A DNA stretch of 64,000 nt from Comamonas odontotermitis (GTDB lineage Bacteria > Pseudomonadota > Gammaproteobacteria > Burkholderiales > Burkholderiaceae_C). Where the stretch lies: positions 4,358,797 through 4,422,796 of the forward strand of contig NZ_CP083451.1 in assembly GCF_020080045.1 (NCBI RefSeq). Reading direction: 5' to 3'. The notes below the pieces were generated by a model. That model ran no database searches and was not told where the DNA came from. It saw only the letters and a list, made by a program, of their open reading frames with translations. How positions within the stretch are numbered: the stretch's first letter is position 1; every line of letters starts with the position of its first letter. The position numbers and the translations under genes are program-made. Below are positions 16,988-24,794 of the stretch, piece after piece.

Positions 16988-17552
16988 TTTTTGCTTTTTT
17001 AAAAAATTGTATTTTAGCTGCGCACTAACTGGTACGACTAGGAAAAAAGGCTCCAGAGTGTTGGGAAGCTGTGCCACCTCAGAGGGTTACGAGGGCAAAG
17101 CCACCAGATTGAGTTGGAGCCGTCACAACGCAGGGCACAGCCAAGCCCGTTTGCATACTCAAGACCAACCGTGAGAATGGCAACTGCCTCCTTGGCCTTG
17201 GCAAAAGCCCGTTCAATCCAAAAAATTGCTGCGTAGGACTGCGCACCATCCACAAGATCTGCGACTGGATCCTGCATCTTGCAGAACAAGTCCGATATGA
17301 TCAAACAGGTTCATCCGCACGCGGGTTCTATCCGAGACTCTTTCTAGGAACAGATGGAAGGCATGCAGGCGGAGCGTTTCAAGCTTCGCCTTACCCCAAT
17401 TGCTGAAGATCAGACCGAGGCGATGCGCAAGCTTGTAGGCATGGCTGCCAAGGAAGCGGAGTCAATGCGGTCTTCCAGAGCGTTGCCAGAGGCAAAACGA
17501 TAGTGGGCACCACTCAAAAATAGTTAATTCTTTGTATCCATAAACCCATACG
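16988..17552. other. Junction region between the AT-rich polysaccharide insert and the next glycosyltransferase
   Basis: This 565-bp stretch has no confident gene. On the minus strand, a frame between 17304 and 17038 is open and continues into the acyltransferase leader, but it has no family resemblance I recognise. On the plus strand, a 49-codon frame at 17354-17503 (listed separately) is preceded by AGGA. Composition rises from AT-rich near 17000 to GC-balanced near 17400. It may hold debris from the event that delivered the polysaccharide genes. No transposase motif or terminal repeat was seen. Confidence 0.5.
17354..17503 (+). CDS. Possible small ORF, unknown (49 aa)
   Basis: A short plus-strand frame encoding a charged, helical-looking peptide that starts MEGMQAERFKLRLTPIAEDQ and ends PEAKR. 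CTAGGA lies just before the ATG, a little too close for an ideal ribosome binding site. It resembles no family I know. It may be the end of a decayed gene or non-coding. The next real gene starts 49 bases downstream. Confidence 0.22.
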   Translation: MEGMQAERFKLRLTPIAEDQTEAMRKLVGMAAKEAESMRSSRALPEAKR

Positions 17553-18728
17553 ATGAAGCTGGATGTCATTCTTGCCGCTGATGCCCTGCGCCCGCCGCTC
17601 ACCGGCATCGGTCGTTACACCTACGAAGTGGCGAGACGCCTTGCCCGGCATGATGAGGTCGCACGGCTGCGTTATTTCTCGATGGGACAATGGCTGGAGG
17701 ACCCCTTAGCCGCGCTGGACAGCCCACCATCTGAAAGCGCGAAACCAGTCCATACTCCGCGCGAGCGCGCAACCCTACGCACCCGCTTGGCAACCAGCCC
17801 CCTGGCAGTACGCGTGTACTGCGCCTTGACACCCATGTATTTCGGCTGGCGCTTGCGCGGCAATCGGCAGTCGATTTACCATGCCCCCAATTACATCGTT
17901 CCGCCATTCGAGGGGCGAGCGGTCAGCACCGTGCATGATCTGTCACACATCCTGTACCCCCAGTTCCACCCACGCGCCCGAGTGGACTACCTGAACCTGA
18001 CCCTCGGCCCCAGCCTTGCGCGCACCAGCCATGTGATCACGGTGTCCGAGGCGGTGCGCCAGGAAATGATCGAGCGCCGCCTGATGCCGCCAGACCGCAT
18101 CACCGCCATCCTGGAAGCGGCGGACGCAGCATTCCGCCCCCACACCCCACAGATGCTGGAGCCAGCCATGCAGGCCCTGGGCTTGCGCGCGAGGCAATAC
18201 TGCCTGTTTGTGGGTACCGTGGAGCCTCGCAAGAATGTGGAGCGGCTGATCCAGGCTTACGAACTGCTGCCTGTGGACATGCGCCGCCAGTGGCCACTGG
18301 TGGTAGCTGGTGGCAAGGGCTGGAACTCGGAAGCCGTCCACGCCCGCATGGCAAAGGCACAAACCGAAGGTTGGCTGCGCTATGTGTCGTTCGTGGACCA
18401 ACGCTGGCTTCCCTCGCTGTACGCAGGTGCACGGCTCATGGCCTACCCATCGCTGTATGAAGGCTTTGGCCTGCCGATCGTCGAAGCCATGGCCAGTGGC
18501 ACGCCAGTACTGACTTCCAATACCTCGTGCATGCCCGAGGTCGCGGGAGGTGCCGCCAGGTTGGTGAATCCTTTGGACATGGAAGACATGGCGCAGGCTT
18601 TGGAGGAGTGTCTCAGCAACGAGGCATGGCAAGCCGAAGCCAGGGCCAAGGGGCTAGCCCGAGCCGCTGAACTGTCGTGGGATCAGTGCGCGGAAGAAAC
18701 CGTAGCGGTCTACAGGCAACTGGCATGA
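17553..18728 (+). CDS. Glycosyltransferase family 4 (GT-B)
   Basis: A 391-residue GT-B enzyme. The acceptor domain has PPLTGIGRYTYEVARRLA near the start and the family motif STVHDLSHILYP. The donor domain has FVGTVEPRKNVERLIQAYE and YPSLYEGFGLPIVEAMASG, the E-x-7-E nucleotide-sugar motif, then TPVLTSNTSCMPEVAGGAA. Many mannosyltransferases of the WbdA/MtfB kind share this layout, but the specificity is not provable here. Composition is again GC-rich. The ATG of the following membrane protein overlaps its stop (ATGA), so the two are co-expressed. Confidence 0.92.
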   Translation: MKLDVILAADALRPPLTGIGRYTYEVARRLARHDEVARLRYFSMGQWLEDPLAALDSPPSESAKPVHTPRERATLRTRLATSPLAVRVYCALTPMYFGWRLRGNRQSIYHAPNYIVPPFEGRAVSTVHDLSHILYPQFHPRARVDYLNLTLGPSLARTSHVITVSEAVRQEMIERRLMPPDRITAILEAADAAFRPHTPQMLEPAMQALGLRARQYCLFVGTVEPRKNVERLIQAYELLPVDMRRQWPLVVAGGKGWNSEAVHARMAKAQTEGWLRYVSFVDQRWLPSLYAGARLMAYPSLYEGFGLPIVEAMASGTPVLTSNTSCMPEVAGGAARLVNPLDMEDMAQALEECLSNEAWQAEARAKGLARAAELSWDQCAEETVAVYRQLA

Positions 18729-20032
18729 ACCTGGGCTCACGCAGCTACCAAAGCTGGTATGGCAGTGGTGCCGCTGCTTTGGTATTTGCACTGCTGGCCT
18801 GGGTACTGCGAAGCTCGGGCAACTACCCCATCTGCCACAACGATGAGGTCAACTGGATCTCCATTGCGCACCAACTGGATGCGGGTGTGCACTGGCCCGT
18901 CTCCGGCCCGGCATTCATCCACACGGTTCGCTCGCTCTCCGAACAACTGCAGTTCAGCCATGCCCACTCCATATCCGTGGTGGGTGTTGGCGGTGTGTTT
19001 GTTTCCATGCTTTTGTTGCTGTGGGGCTATCGCAAGCTGGCGTTGGCGGGCTCTGGCGTCATTCTGGCAGGGCTGGCATTGTCCAGCTATTTTTGGGCAC
19101 CGCTGATGGAGTCCCGCCCACAGCAATGGGGGCAGATGCTGGTATTCCTGGGCGTGATCTGCGCCTGGCTGTGGTTGCACCGCCAAGGCGGCTGGGCGTT
19201 TTTTTTGATCGTGCCCTGCATTGCGGTGACGCACATCCTGAGCCACGCCATCCTGGTCTTTTTATGCGGCATGCTGGTGATTGCCGATTTTCTGGAAAAG
19301 CGCCCATTGACATGGCGCCATTTCAGCCTGCTGCTGGTAGTCGTTGCGAGCATGGGTGTTTATATATGGCCACACGGACCTTATGCAGCCATGCTGGCTG
19401 ACCTGGAGCACGTTCAGATGAAGCGCCTGCTGCGGGCCGGCCCTTACCTCGTGGTGTTGCCATTGTTCACGGGTATGGCGCTCATGTGGGTACAGCGCAG
19501 ATGGCACTGGCGACCCAGCTGGAGCGAAGCCGTGGCCGCGAGCCTGGAACGCAGGCGCACTGCAACTAGCCTGGGGCTGCTGTGCCTGGTTTTTACTGCA
19601 CTGGCGATACAAGCCTATTTGCTACCCACACAGGCATGGCTGCCTTACGGCGGATCCATGTTGCGCTTCCTGGCCTTCCAGCTTGGCAATGTGATGTTCG
19701 CCATTTTCTTTGTGGTTGGAATCTACGGCCTGGTCGAAGGGCTGCGTACCCAGCGTTTCGATCCGGTCATGGGTCGTTTGTTGATCTGGGTATTGATTGC
19801 TTTCACCACGCTTGCACTGCTGAGCATTGCCGCTTCCTGGTGGCTGCTGGATACCAACTGGTTTTTGCGCGTACTGAACTATGGCATCTTCTTTGCCGCC
19901 ATCGTGACCGCCGTTGGCATCTCCAGCGCCACCAAGACCTGGCCCAGGGCTGCCACCTATGCGTTGCTGGGGGTGGGCATGGTGGCCAGCATTCTGGCTG
20001 TGGTCCGCCCACCGCAATTGCTGGGCTGTTGA
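18725..20032 (+). CDS. Multi-spanning membrane protein, possible GT-C glycosyltransferase
   Basis: A 435-residue integral membrane protein with about ten to eleven predicted helices. After the first helix comes NYPICHNDEVNWISIAHQL; an acidic pair in the first periplasmic loop is where GT-C enzymes (PMT/ArnT/GT39 type) keep their catalytic Asp/Glu. No full family signature is visible, so the assignment is by topology and context only. It overlaps the GT4 gene by 4 bases. It is convergent to the GT at 20099-21778 and would fit a lipid-linked sugar transferase or a polymerase. Confidence 0.6.
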   Translation: MNLGSRSYQSWYGSGAAALVFALLAWVLRSSGNYPICHNDEVNWISIAHQLDAGVHWPVSGPAFIHTVRSLSEQLQFSHAHSISVVGVGGVFVSMLLLLWGYRKLALAGSGVILAGLALSSYFWAPLMESRPQQWGQMLVFLGVICAWLWLHRQGGWAFFLIVPCIAVTHILSHAILVFLCGMLVIADFLEKRPLTWRHFSLLLVVVASMGVYIWPHGPYAAMLADLEHVQMKRLLRAGPYLVVLPLFTGMALMWVQRRWHWRPSWSEAVAASLERRRTATSLGLLCLVFTALAIQAYLLPTQAWLPYGGSMLRFLAFQLGNVMFAIFFVVGIYGLVEGLRTQRFDPVMGRLLIWVLIAFTTLALLSIAASWWLLDTNWFLRVLNYGIFFAAIVTAVGISSATKTWPRAATYALLGVGMVASILAVVRPPQLLGC

Positions 20033-20098
20033 TCGTGCCGCTCCATGGGGCTATTGGTGAAATGCTTGTATTCCCAATACCAGCATGCGCCATCTGCT

Positions 20099-21778
20099 CT
20101 ATTTTTTGAAGCTCCACACCCGCGCGCCAAGGACTCCGTGCGCAGCCAGTGCCCAATCCGAGGTGGCCGCGTCACGCAATACCCATGGGTCCCGGCCCAG
20201 ACGGTGGTACTGAATGCCCAGGCCGCCCAGCAAACGCTGCCACCAATTGGGCTTGCGGTCTTCTGCGATACCACCCTGATCCAGGACACGGTGCGCAGGC
20301 AGGATGGTCAAGGCCGTGTAGCCCTGCTCGCTGACAAGGCGTTGAACCACCGCCAGCACGTCCTCCCATCCCAGGTCTGCGAGCGCCAAGGTGGTAATCG
20401 AGGCTTGCTGGAGCCTGGAGGAAGCCTCCGGGTCGCCCGTGGCATCCACACATACCAGTTGTTGACTCGGCGATGCGTTCCGCCACTGCACCAGCAGGTC
20501 GATATCGCGAAGATCCTGCAAGACGGCAACCAACAGTTGCGACGAAGCCGCCTTTTCGATATCTGGAATGGCGGCAATTGGAGAGAAGCTTTGGTAGATC
20601 TCGCGAATGCGTGCCTCGCATTGTGCAATGGTGAACTGCGCATCTGCAGCGCGCTGCGCAACCTGGCCGCGATGCGCCAATTGCGCCTTGGCTTCCAAAG
20701 CCTGGCGGATGGCCTCCCTCCATGCCTGCACCTGATCAGGCGCATAGCACTGCCCGGTTCCAGATTGCCCCACCACCCATGACATGCCCGAGCCATCCAG
20801 GTCCGAGGCGATGCAGGGCTTGCCGTGCTGCATGGCTTCGATCAGCACCAGCCCGAAAGCTTCGGTACGCTCGCGCGATGCCAGCGCAAAAATATCGCAG
20901 GAGTTGAACAACGCATACTTTCTCGCTTCACTCACCTGACCAAGCAACTTCACCCTGGCGCAGCCGTGGTGAGAACGCTCGCGCTCGATCAGGGCCTCCA
21001 GCTCCTTGCGTTGCTCTCCTTCGCCGGCGATCAGAAGCTGTACCTCTGCAAACCCCGCGACTGCGGATATCAGTGTATCGAAGCCTTTGTAATAGGTCAG
21101 GCGCCCTACCGAGAGAATGCGCAACTGCGCGTCGCCCCATTCCGAGACATCTTCCTCCTCTGCCTGTTGGAGTGTTTCGGTATCGAGGGGCTTGAGCCCC
21201 AACGGGATCGCCACGGTCTTGTACAGCCAGCGCTGGAGCGGCGCACTTGCAGCCATGTAGGGCGGCGATGTGGCCAGAATCGCTTCGCTGTGCTGCAGCA
21301 GCTTGGTCTCAAACGGTTTGTAGAGCTGGTAGCAGGCCTTCAGCACCGTATCCCACTCCGAAACCAGGACATCCGAGTGCCAATGCACCACCCAGGGAAT
21401 GCGGCGTGCGCTTGGAATGATCAGCGGCCAGAACGCTGCATTGTTGGGCATGTGCAAATGCAGAGCTTCGGGCTTGAAGCGCTGAATGGCTTTCCACAAC
21501 GCAAACGGAAAGCCCAGTGCGATGGGCGCGAAAACAAGGGTCACCTGTACCGGCACACGGATCAGCCACTCGGGATCATCAGGCAGCGGATCACCGTGCA
21601 CCACCGCACGCGCGTCGATACCACTGGCCCGCTGCTGCTCGATCAGGTCTGCCAGGAAGGACTCCATTCCTCCGCGATAGGGCGGGTAGTACTTGCCTAC
21701 ATGCAGAACGCGCAGGGGCGCCTGTTCAATCTTGTCAGGAGTGTTGCGGTTTTTCCCTCGCAGCCATCGGTGCAGCAT
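20099..21778 (-). CDS. Glycosyltransferase family 4 with an extra unassigned C-terminal domain
   Basis: A 559-residue protein. Residues 1 to about 385 form a GT4-type GT-B enzyme: VLHVGKYYPPYRGGMESFLA, then LRILSVGRLTYYKGFDTLIS and FALASRERTEAFGLVLIEAM with the E-x-7-E motif. Most GT4 enzymes end near residue 380. Here about 170 residues follow (from LLVAVLQDLRDIDLLVQWRN to the end RVWSFKK) that match nothing I recognise. This tail alternates predicted strands and helices and includes LVCVDATGDPEASSRL and a Trp-rich stretch. The gene starts 1 base behind the TPR membrane protein gene, so they are one operon. Confidence 0.85.
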   Translation of the reverse strand: MLHRWLRGKNRNTPDKIEQAPLRVLHVGKYYPPYRGGMESFLADLIEQQRASGIDARAVVHGDPLPDDPEWLIRVPVQVTLVFAPIALGFPFALWKAIQRFKPEALHLHMPNNAAFWPLIIPSARRIPWVVHWHSDVLVSEWDTVLKACYQLYKPFETKLLQHSEAILATSPPYMAASAPLQRWLYKTVAIPLGLKPLDTETLQQAEEEDVSEWGDAQLRILSVGRLTYYKGFDTLISAVAGFAEVQLLIAGEGEQRKELEALIERERSHHGCARVKLLGQVSEARKYALFNSCDIFALASRERTEAFGLVLIEAMQHGKPCIASDLDGSGMSWVVGQSGTGQCYAPDQVQAWREAIRQALEAKAQLAHRGQVAQRAADAQFTIAQCEARIREIYQSFSPIAAIPDIEKAASSQLLVAVLQDLRDIDLLVQWRNASPSQQLVCVDATGDPEASSRLQQASITTLALADLGWEDVLAVVQRLVSEQGYTALTILPAHRVLDQGGIAEDRKPNWWQRLLGGLGIQYHRLGRDPWVLRDAATSDWALAAHGVLGARVWSFKK

Positions 21779-21779
21779 G

Positions 21780-23759
21780 TTATTGGCCGGCCTTTGCCTT
21801 CATCTGTGCAAGCAGATTTCTGTAGACCGGGTTGGCGGGGTCCATCTCGCTGGCACGCTGCATGGCTGCGTATGCCTTGGCGGCATCGCCTTGCTCCCTG
21901 TATGCCAGCGCCTTGCCATAGAACGCAGGCGGATTGGGACGCCGTGCCAAAGAGGCATCGAAGATCTGCATGGCAGCCGCGAAATCCTTTTTACCGATCA
22001 AGGCAATCCCCAGGCCCACTTCAAAGCGGGTGTTGTCTGGCGCGCCCTTGAGCAACTGCTGGTAGTTCGCAATGGCGGCGTCATAGTGCCCGGTGGGAAT
22101 GGCGACCTCGGCTTGCTCCAACCATATCTGGGGAAGCAGTGCAGATTCAGGCTGCAGGCTCAGTGCCTTGGCATAGCTTTGGTAGGCTTGCTCCAGTTGC
22201 TGTGTCTGCTTGTAAGCCGTTGCCTGGTGGTAGGCCAGCGCTGCGTTTTGAAAGCCTTGCTTCTCGGCCTCGGCAAATGCCTGCAGCGCTTCCGGATAGC
22301 GCTTGAGCAGCTCCAGAGCCATGCCGCGGTTGAACTGCGCAGAACCTAGCGGCTCCTTGAGTGCGACGGCCTTCTCGAAATCCTGCAGCGACTGCTCGTA
22401 GTTCAGGTTTTCCAGCAGATACGCACCCCGGTTGTTGAACGGACGCCAGCGACCAAAAGCGTTGAACGGCGCCTGCATGTCCACTTTCTGCGCTGCATCC
22501 GTCCAGGCGGTATAGGCGTTCTTGAAGGTGAGGTTGCGCTCCACCGCGAGGCCCGTCAGGCCCATGCCCACGACAAAGGCCACGGCCACCATGGCCTTGC
22601 GCGGGAGATGCAGCAGCACCAGCGCCAGCAAGGCTGGCAGGAACATCGCCCAGATGTAGCTGCGATACAGAACAAATGGATCCTGCAGCCAGGCGGTGAC
22701 GAATTCGGTGCTGAACAGAATCGCGGTGCACAGCAGCACCAGGCCCACCAGGCCCCAGCCATCACGGCGGCGCAGCAGCAAGCACAGACTACCAACCAGC
22801 ACAGCCAGATAACCCACCGCCCCCAGCCAATGGGGCCAGCTGGAATAGCCAAGCGGGAACACCGGCCGCAGATCAATTGCCATCCACTGCACATTGGGCA
22901 GCAGCCACAGCAGCCCGTAATTGAAGAAGAGCGTTGCCTGGTTCATCAGGCTCAGGGGATAGATGGATGGCGTGATACCGGGGTACAGCTTTTCCAGCAG
23001 ATGCACATAGGCCCACGATGTGTCATCGGTTGCCACTGCGCCCACAAAGGCGCCCAGTCGCGGCCACAGAACTACCGTGAACACGCCCATCACTACGGCG
23101 ATGGCGACCACGGTACCCGCGATCACTTTCCAGGAGGGTCGCTTCACAAAAATATAGAGCGGCAGGGCCAGGGCGGGCAACACCACGGCATGCTCCTTGC
23201 TAAGCAGTGCAAACACGGTGCATAGCAGCGCCAGCAAGGCCCATTTGATGCCTCCGCCGGCAAGCGCCCTGACAAAGGTCCAGCAGGCCAGCGCGGCAAA
23301 CAGGGTCATCATCACCATGCTGCGCTGAACCAGGTAGCCCACGGCATAGACGGCCATGGGATGCACCGCAAACAAGGCCACCGCCGCAAAGATGGCAATC
23401 CGGCGATTGGTATCGAAACCGGGTTCTGCCAGGGTTTCTTCAGAAAAGCGAACGTGCTTGAACAACTCGGTCACCAGCAGCCAGATCGCATAGCAGCTTG
23501 CCAGGTGCAGCAGCACGTTGACCGCGCGCTGCACGACAAAGCTGTCTCCGAACAGAGCCTGCACCCACACAAAGCTGCCATAGGACAGCATGCGCACTTT
23601 CAACTGTGCCAGGTTGCCATAGGCGCCAAAGATGGTGCCGTCGGTGAAGCGGTTGTCATCGAACACCAGGCCGTTATGGAGCCCGACCCCATAGATGACG
23701 CCCACGGCCAGGAGACTCGCCACGATTCCCAGAAACCAGAACAGTTTTGTTTTTTGCAT
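21780..23759 (-). CDS. GT-C-like membrane protein with C-terminal TPR repeats
   Basis: A 659-residue protein in two halves. Residues 1 to about 400 hold roughly ten membrane helices. The first loop has GLHNGLVFDDNRFTDGT, similar to the N-G-F-V-x-D-D motif of PMT-like/TMTC GT-C enzymes, where the Asp pair is catalytic. Residues from about 420 to the end are tandem TPRs (for example SAQFNRGMALELLKRYPEAL and AAFYGKALAYREQGDAAKAY-like units), ending in KAKAGQ. TPR-bearing GT-C proteins include protein O-glycosyltransferases, so a role in protein or lipid glycosylation is possible but unproven. The ATG at 23759 was chosen because upstream sequence lacks conservation and a ribosome binding site. 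Confidence 0.72.
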   Translation of the reverse strand: MQKTKLFWFLGIVASLLAVGVIYGVGLHNGLVFDDNRFTDGTIFGAYGNLAQLKVRMLSYGSFVWVQALFGDSFVVQRAVNVLLHLASCYAIWLLVTELFKHVRFSEETLAEPGFDTNRRIAIFAAVALFAVHPMAVYAVGYLVQRSMVMMTLFAALACWTFVRALAGGGIKWALLALLCTVFALLSKEHAVVLPALALPLYIFVKRPSWKVIAGTVVAIAVVMGVFTVVLWPRLGAFVGAVATDDTSWAYVHLLEKLYPGITPSIYPLSLMNQATLFFNYGLLWLLPNVQWMAIDLRPVFPLGYSSWPHWLGAVGYLAVLVGSLCLLLRRRDGWGLVGLVLLCTAILFSTEFVTAWLQDPFVLYRSYIWAMFLPALLALVLLHLPRKAMVAVAFVVGMGLTGLAVERNLTFKNAYTAWTDAAQKVDMQAPFNAFGRWRPFNNRGAYLLENLNYEQSLQDFEKAVALKEPLGSAQFNRGMALELLKRYPEALQAFAEAEKQGFQNAALAYHQATAYKQTQQLEQAYQSYAKALSLQPESALLPQIWLEQAEVAIPTGHYDAAIANYQQLLKGAPDNTRFEVGLGIALIGKKDFAAAMQIFDASLARRPNPPAFYGKALAYREQGDAAKAYAAMQRASEMDPANPVYRNLLAQMKAKAGQ

Positions 23760-23895
23760 CGTCGATACGGCTAAGAAAATGCCCCATGAGCAAGCCCTGG
23801 GGCAGTTTGGACCAGCACCACCATGTGCCTTCAAACCATTTTAGAGGACTTCTGCGCGCGCCTTGCATCCAGGCTGACCGCATGCAAACACAGTC

Positions 23896-24297
23896 CTAGC
23901 CCAGATTTTTGTTACCGTATGCGCAAAAACCCGGCTTGGGACCCTTCTTGGGGTGCAGGCGGCAGGTTTCGGGGCGTTTTTCATACACCGTGCACATGCG
24001 CGTGGTGGGGTGCAGAAAATTGCAATCTCCCCCTGCCCGCCGCGCCATGGTGAAAATATTGTGCTTGGGGTTGTAGTGGTCAATCAACCTGGCCTTGAGC
24101 AGGCGCTTGGCTATCAGCTTGTGGTCGACATTGTCCACCTCGAACGGGTCCACCAGTTCCAGCCGCACCAGGTCCGGCAGTTGCACTTCCAGCGGCATGG
24201 TGCAGCAATTGGCCGCGCAACTGTCACACATACCGGGCTTGTATTTGCTCCAGGTATCCAGCCGGTCCACATCGACTACGCGGATGGAAGATTTCAT
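23896..24297 (-). CDS. YkgJ family cysteine-cluster protein
   Basis: A 133-residue protein with the conserved cysteine array of the YkgJ/UPF0153 family: CDSCAANCCTMP near residue 24, then GGDCNFLHPTTRMCTVYEKR and PETCRLHP with a last Cys in GFCAYG. These cysteines are thought to bind a metal or Fe-S cluster, but the cellular role is unclear. The start ATG overlaps the stop of the upstream Rieske gene (ATGA), so the two redox-type proteins are translationally coupled. Confidence 0.88.
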   Translation of the reverse strand: MKSSIRVVDVDRLDTWSKYKPGMCDSCAANCCTMPLEVQLPDLVRLELVDPFEVDNVDHKLIAKRLLKARLIDHYNPKHNIFTMARRAGGDCNFLHPTTRMCTVYEKRPETCRLHPKKGPKPGFCAYGNKNLG

Positions 24298-24659
24298 CGC
24301 GCCGCCCCATTCGCCTGCAACCAGATCTGTCCATCCCGCTCCTCCACCGGCACCGCATCAAGGTGCGAGCCACGGCATGGCCCGCCCACGCAAGCGCCGG
24401 TGTTGGGCTGGTAGATCGCACCATGGTAGGGGCAGAGAATGAACTGGCGACCGCTTTCGAGCACATCGCCATCAAAATCCATAGGGACGCTGGCGTGCTG
24501 GCATTCGTTGATCCAGCCATGCAAGCTGCCCTGCCAACGAATGACAAAGGCCTTCTGGCCATTGGGCAGTTGAAAAAGGATTGGTTTTCCGTTGTCCACC
24601 AGATCGGCACTGCTGCCAATCGGGTCGGTGGCGTCAAAAAGAATCGTGGCGTCGCTCAT
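24294..24659 (-). CDS. Rieske [2Fe-2S] domain protein
   Basis: A 121-residue small Rieske ferredoxin. Cluster ligands are Cys and His in NECQHASVPMD and in ILCPYHGAIYQP, followed by TGACVGGPC, a normal C-x-H...C-x-x-H set. There is no catalytic domain, so it should act as an electron carrier or as a subunit of an unseen oxygenase. The ATG at 24659 was preferred to a longer frame from 24713, because MSDATILFDATD is a natural start. Four-base overlap with the YkgJ-like gene. Confidence 0.88.
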   Translation of the reverse strand: MSDATILFDATDPIGSSADLVDNGKPILFQLPNGQKAFVIRWQGSLHGWINECQHASVPMDFDGDVLESGRQFILCPYHGAIYQPNTGACVGGPCRGSHLDAVPVEERDGQIWLQANGAAR

Positions 24660-24736
24660 GCTGTTGAGAAGGTGCGGGTCTGATATGGCAAAAAACATCC
24701 CGGCCAGGTTCACACTGCGCCGGGAGATGTTGCCTC

Positions 24737-24786
24737 AAAATAGATAGCAAATTGCGCATACTCTGCCTGCGCCAGCCCGCTATTTT
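24737..24786. repeat. Palindromic intergenic repeat, family A, copy 2
   Basis: The outer inverted repeat AAAATAG (24737-24743) / CTATTTT (24780-24786) is perfect, with an inner TGCGCA/TGCGCC pairing. It lies between the end of the M20 peptidase gene and the start of the Rieske gene and has the GATAGC half-site of the family. Confidence 0.55.
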
Positions 24787-24794
24787 AAGAAAAT

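Noticed and set aside
17038..17304. 88-codon minus-strand frame as a transposase remnant
   Set aside because: It stays open but has no DDE or helix-turn-helix motif and no terminal repeats, so transposase origin is not supported.
20047..20105. Further family A repeat copy between convergent genes
   Set aside because: CTATTGGTG and CCAATACCAG look related, but the palindrome is too degenerate to list as a feature.
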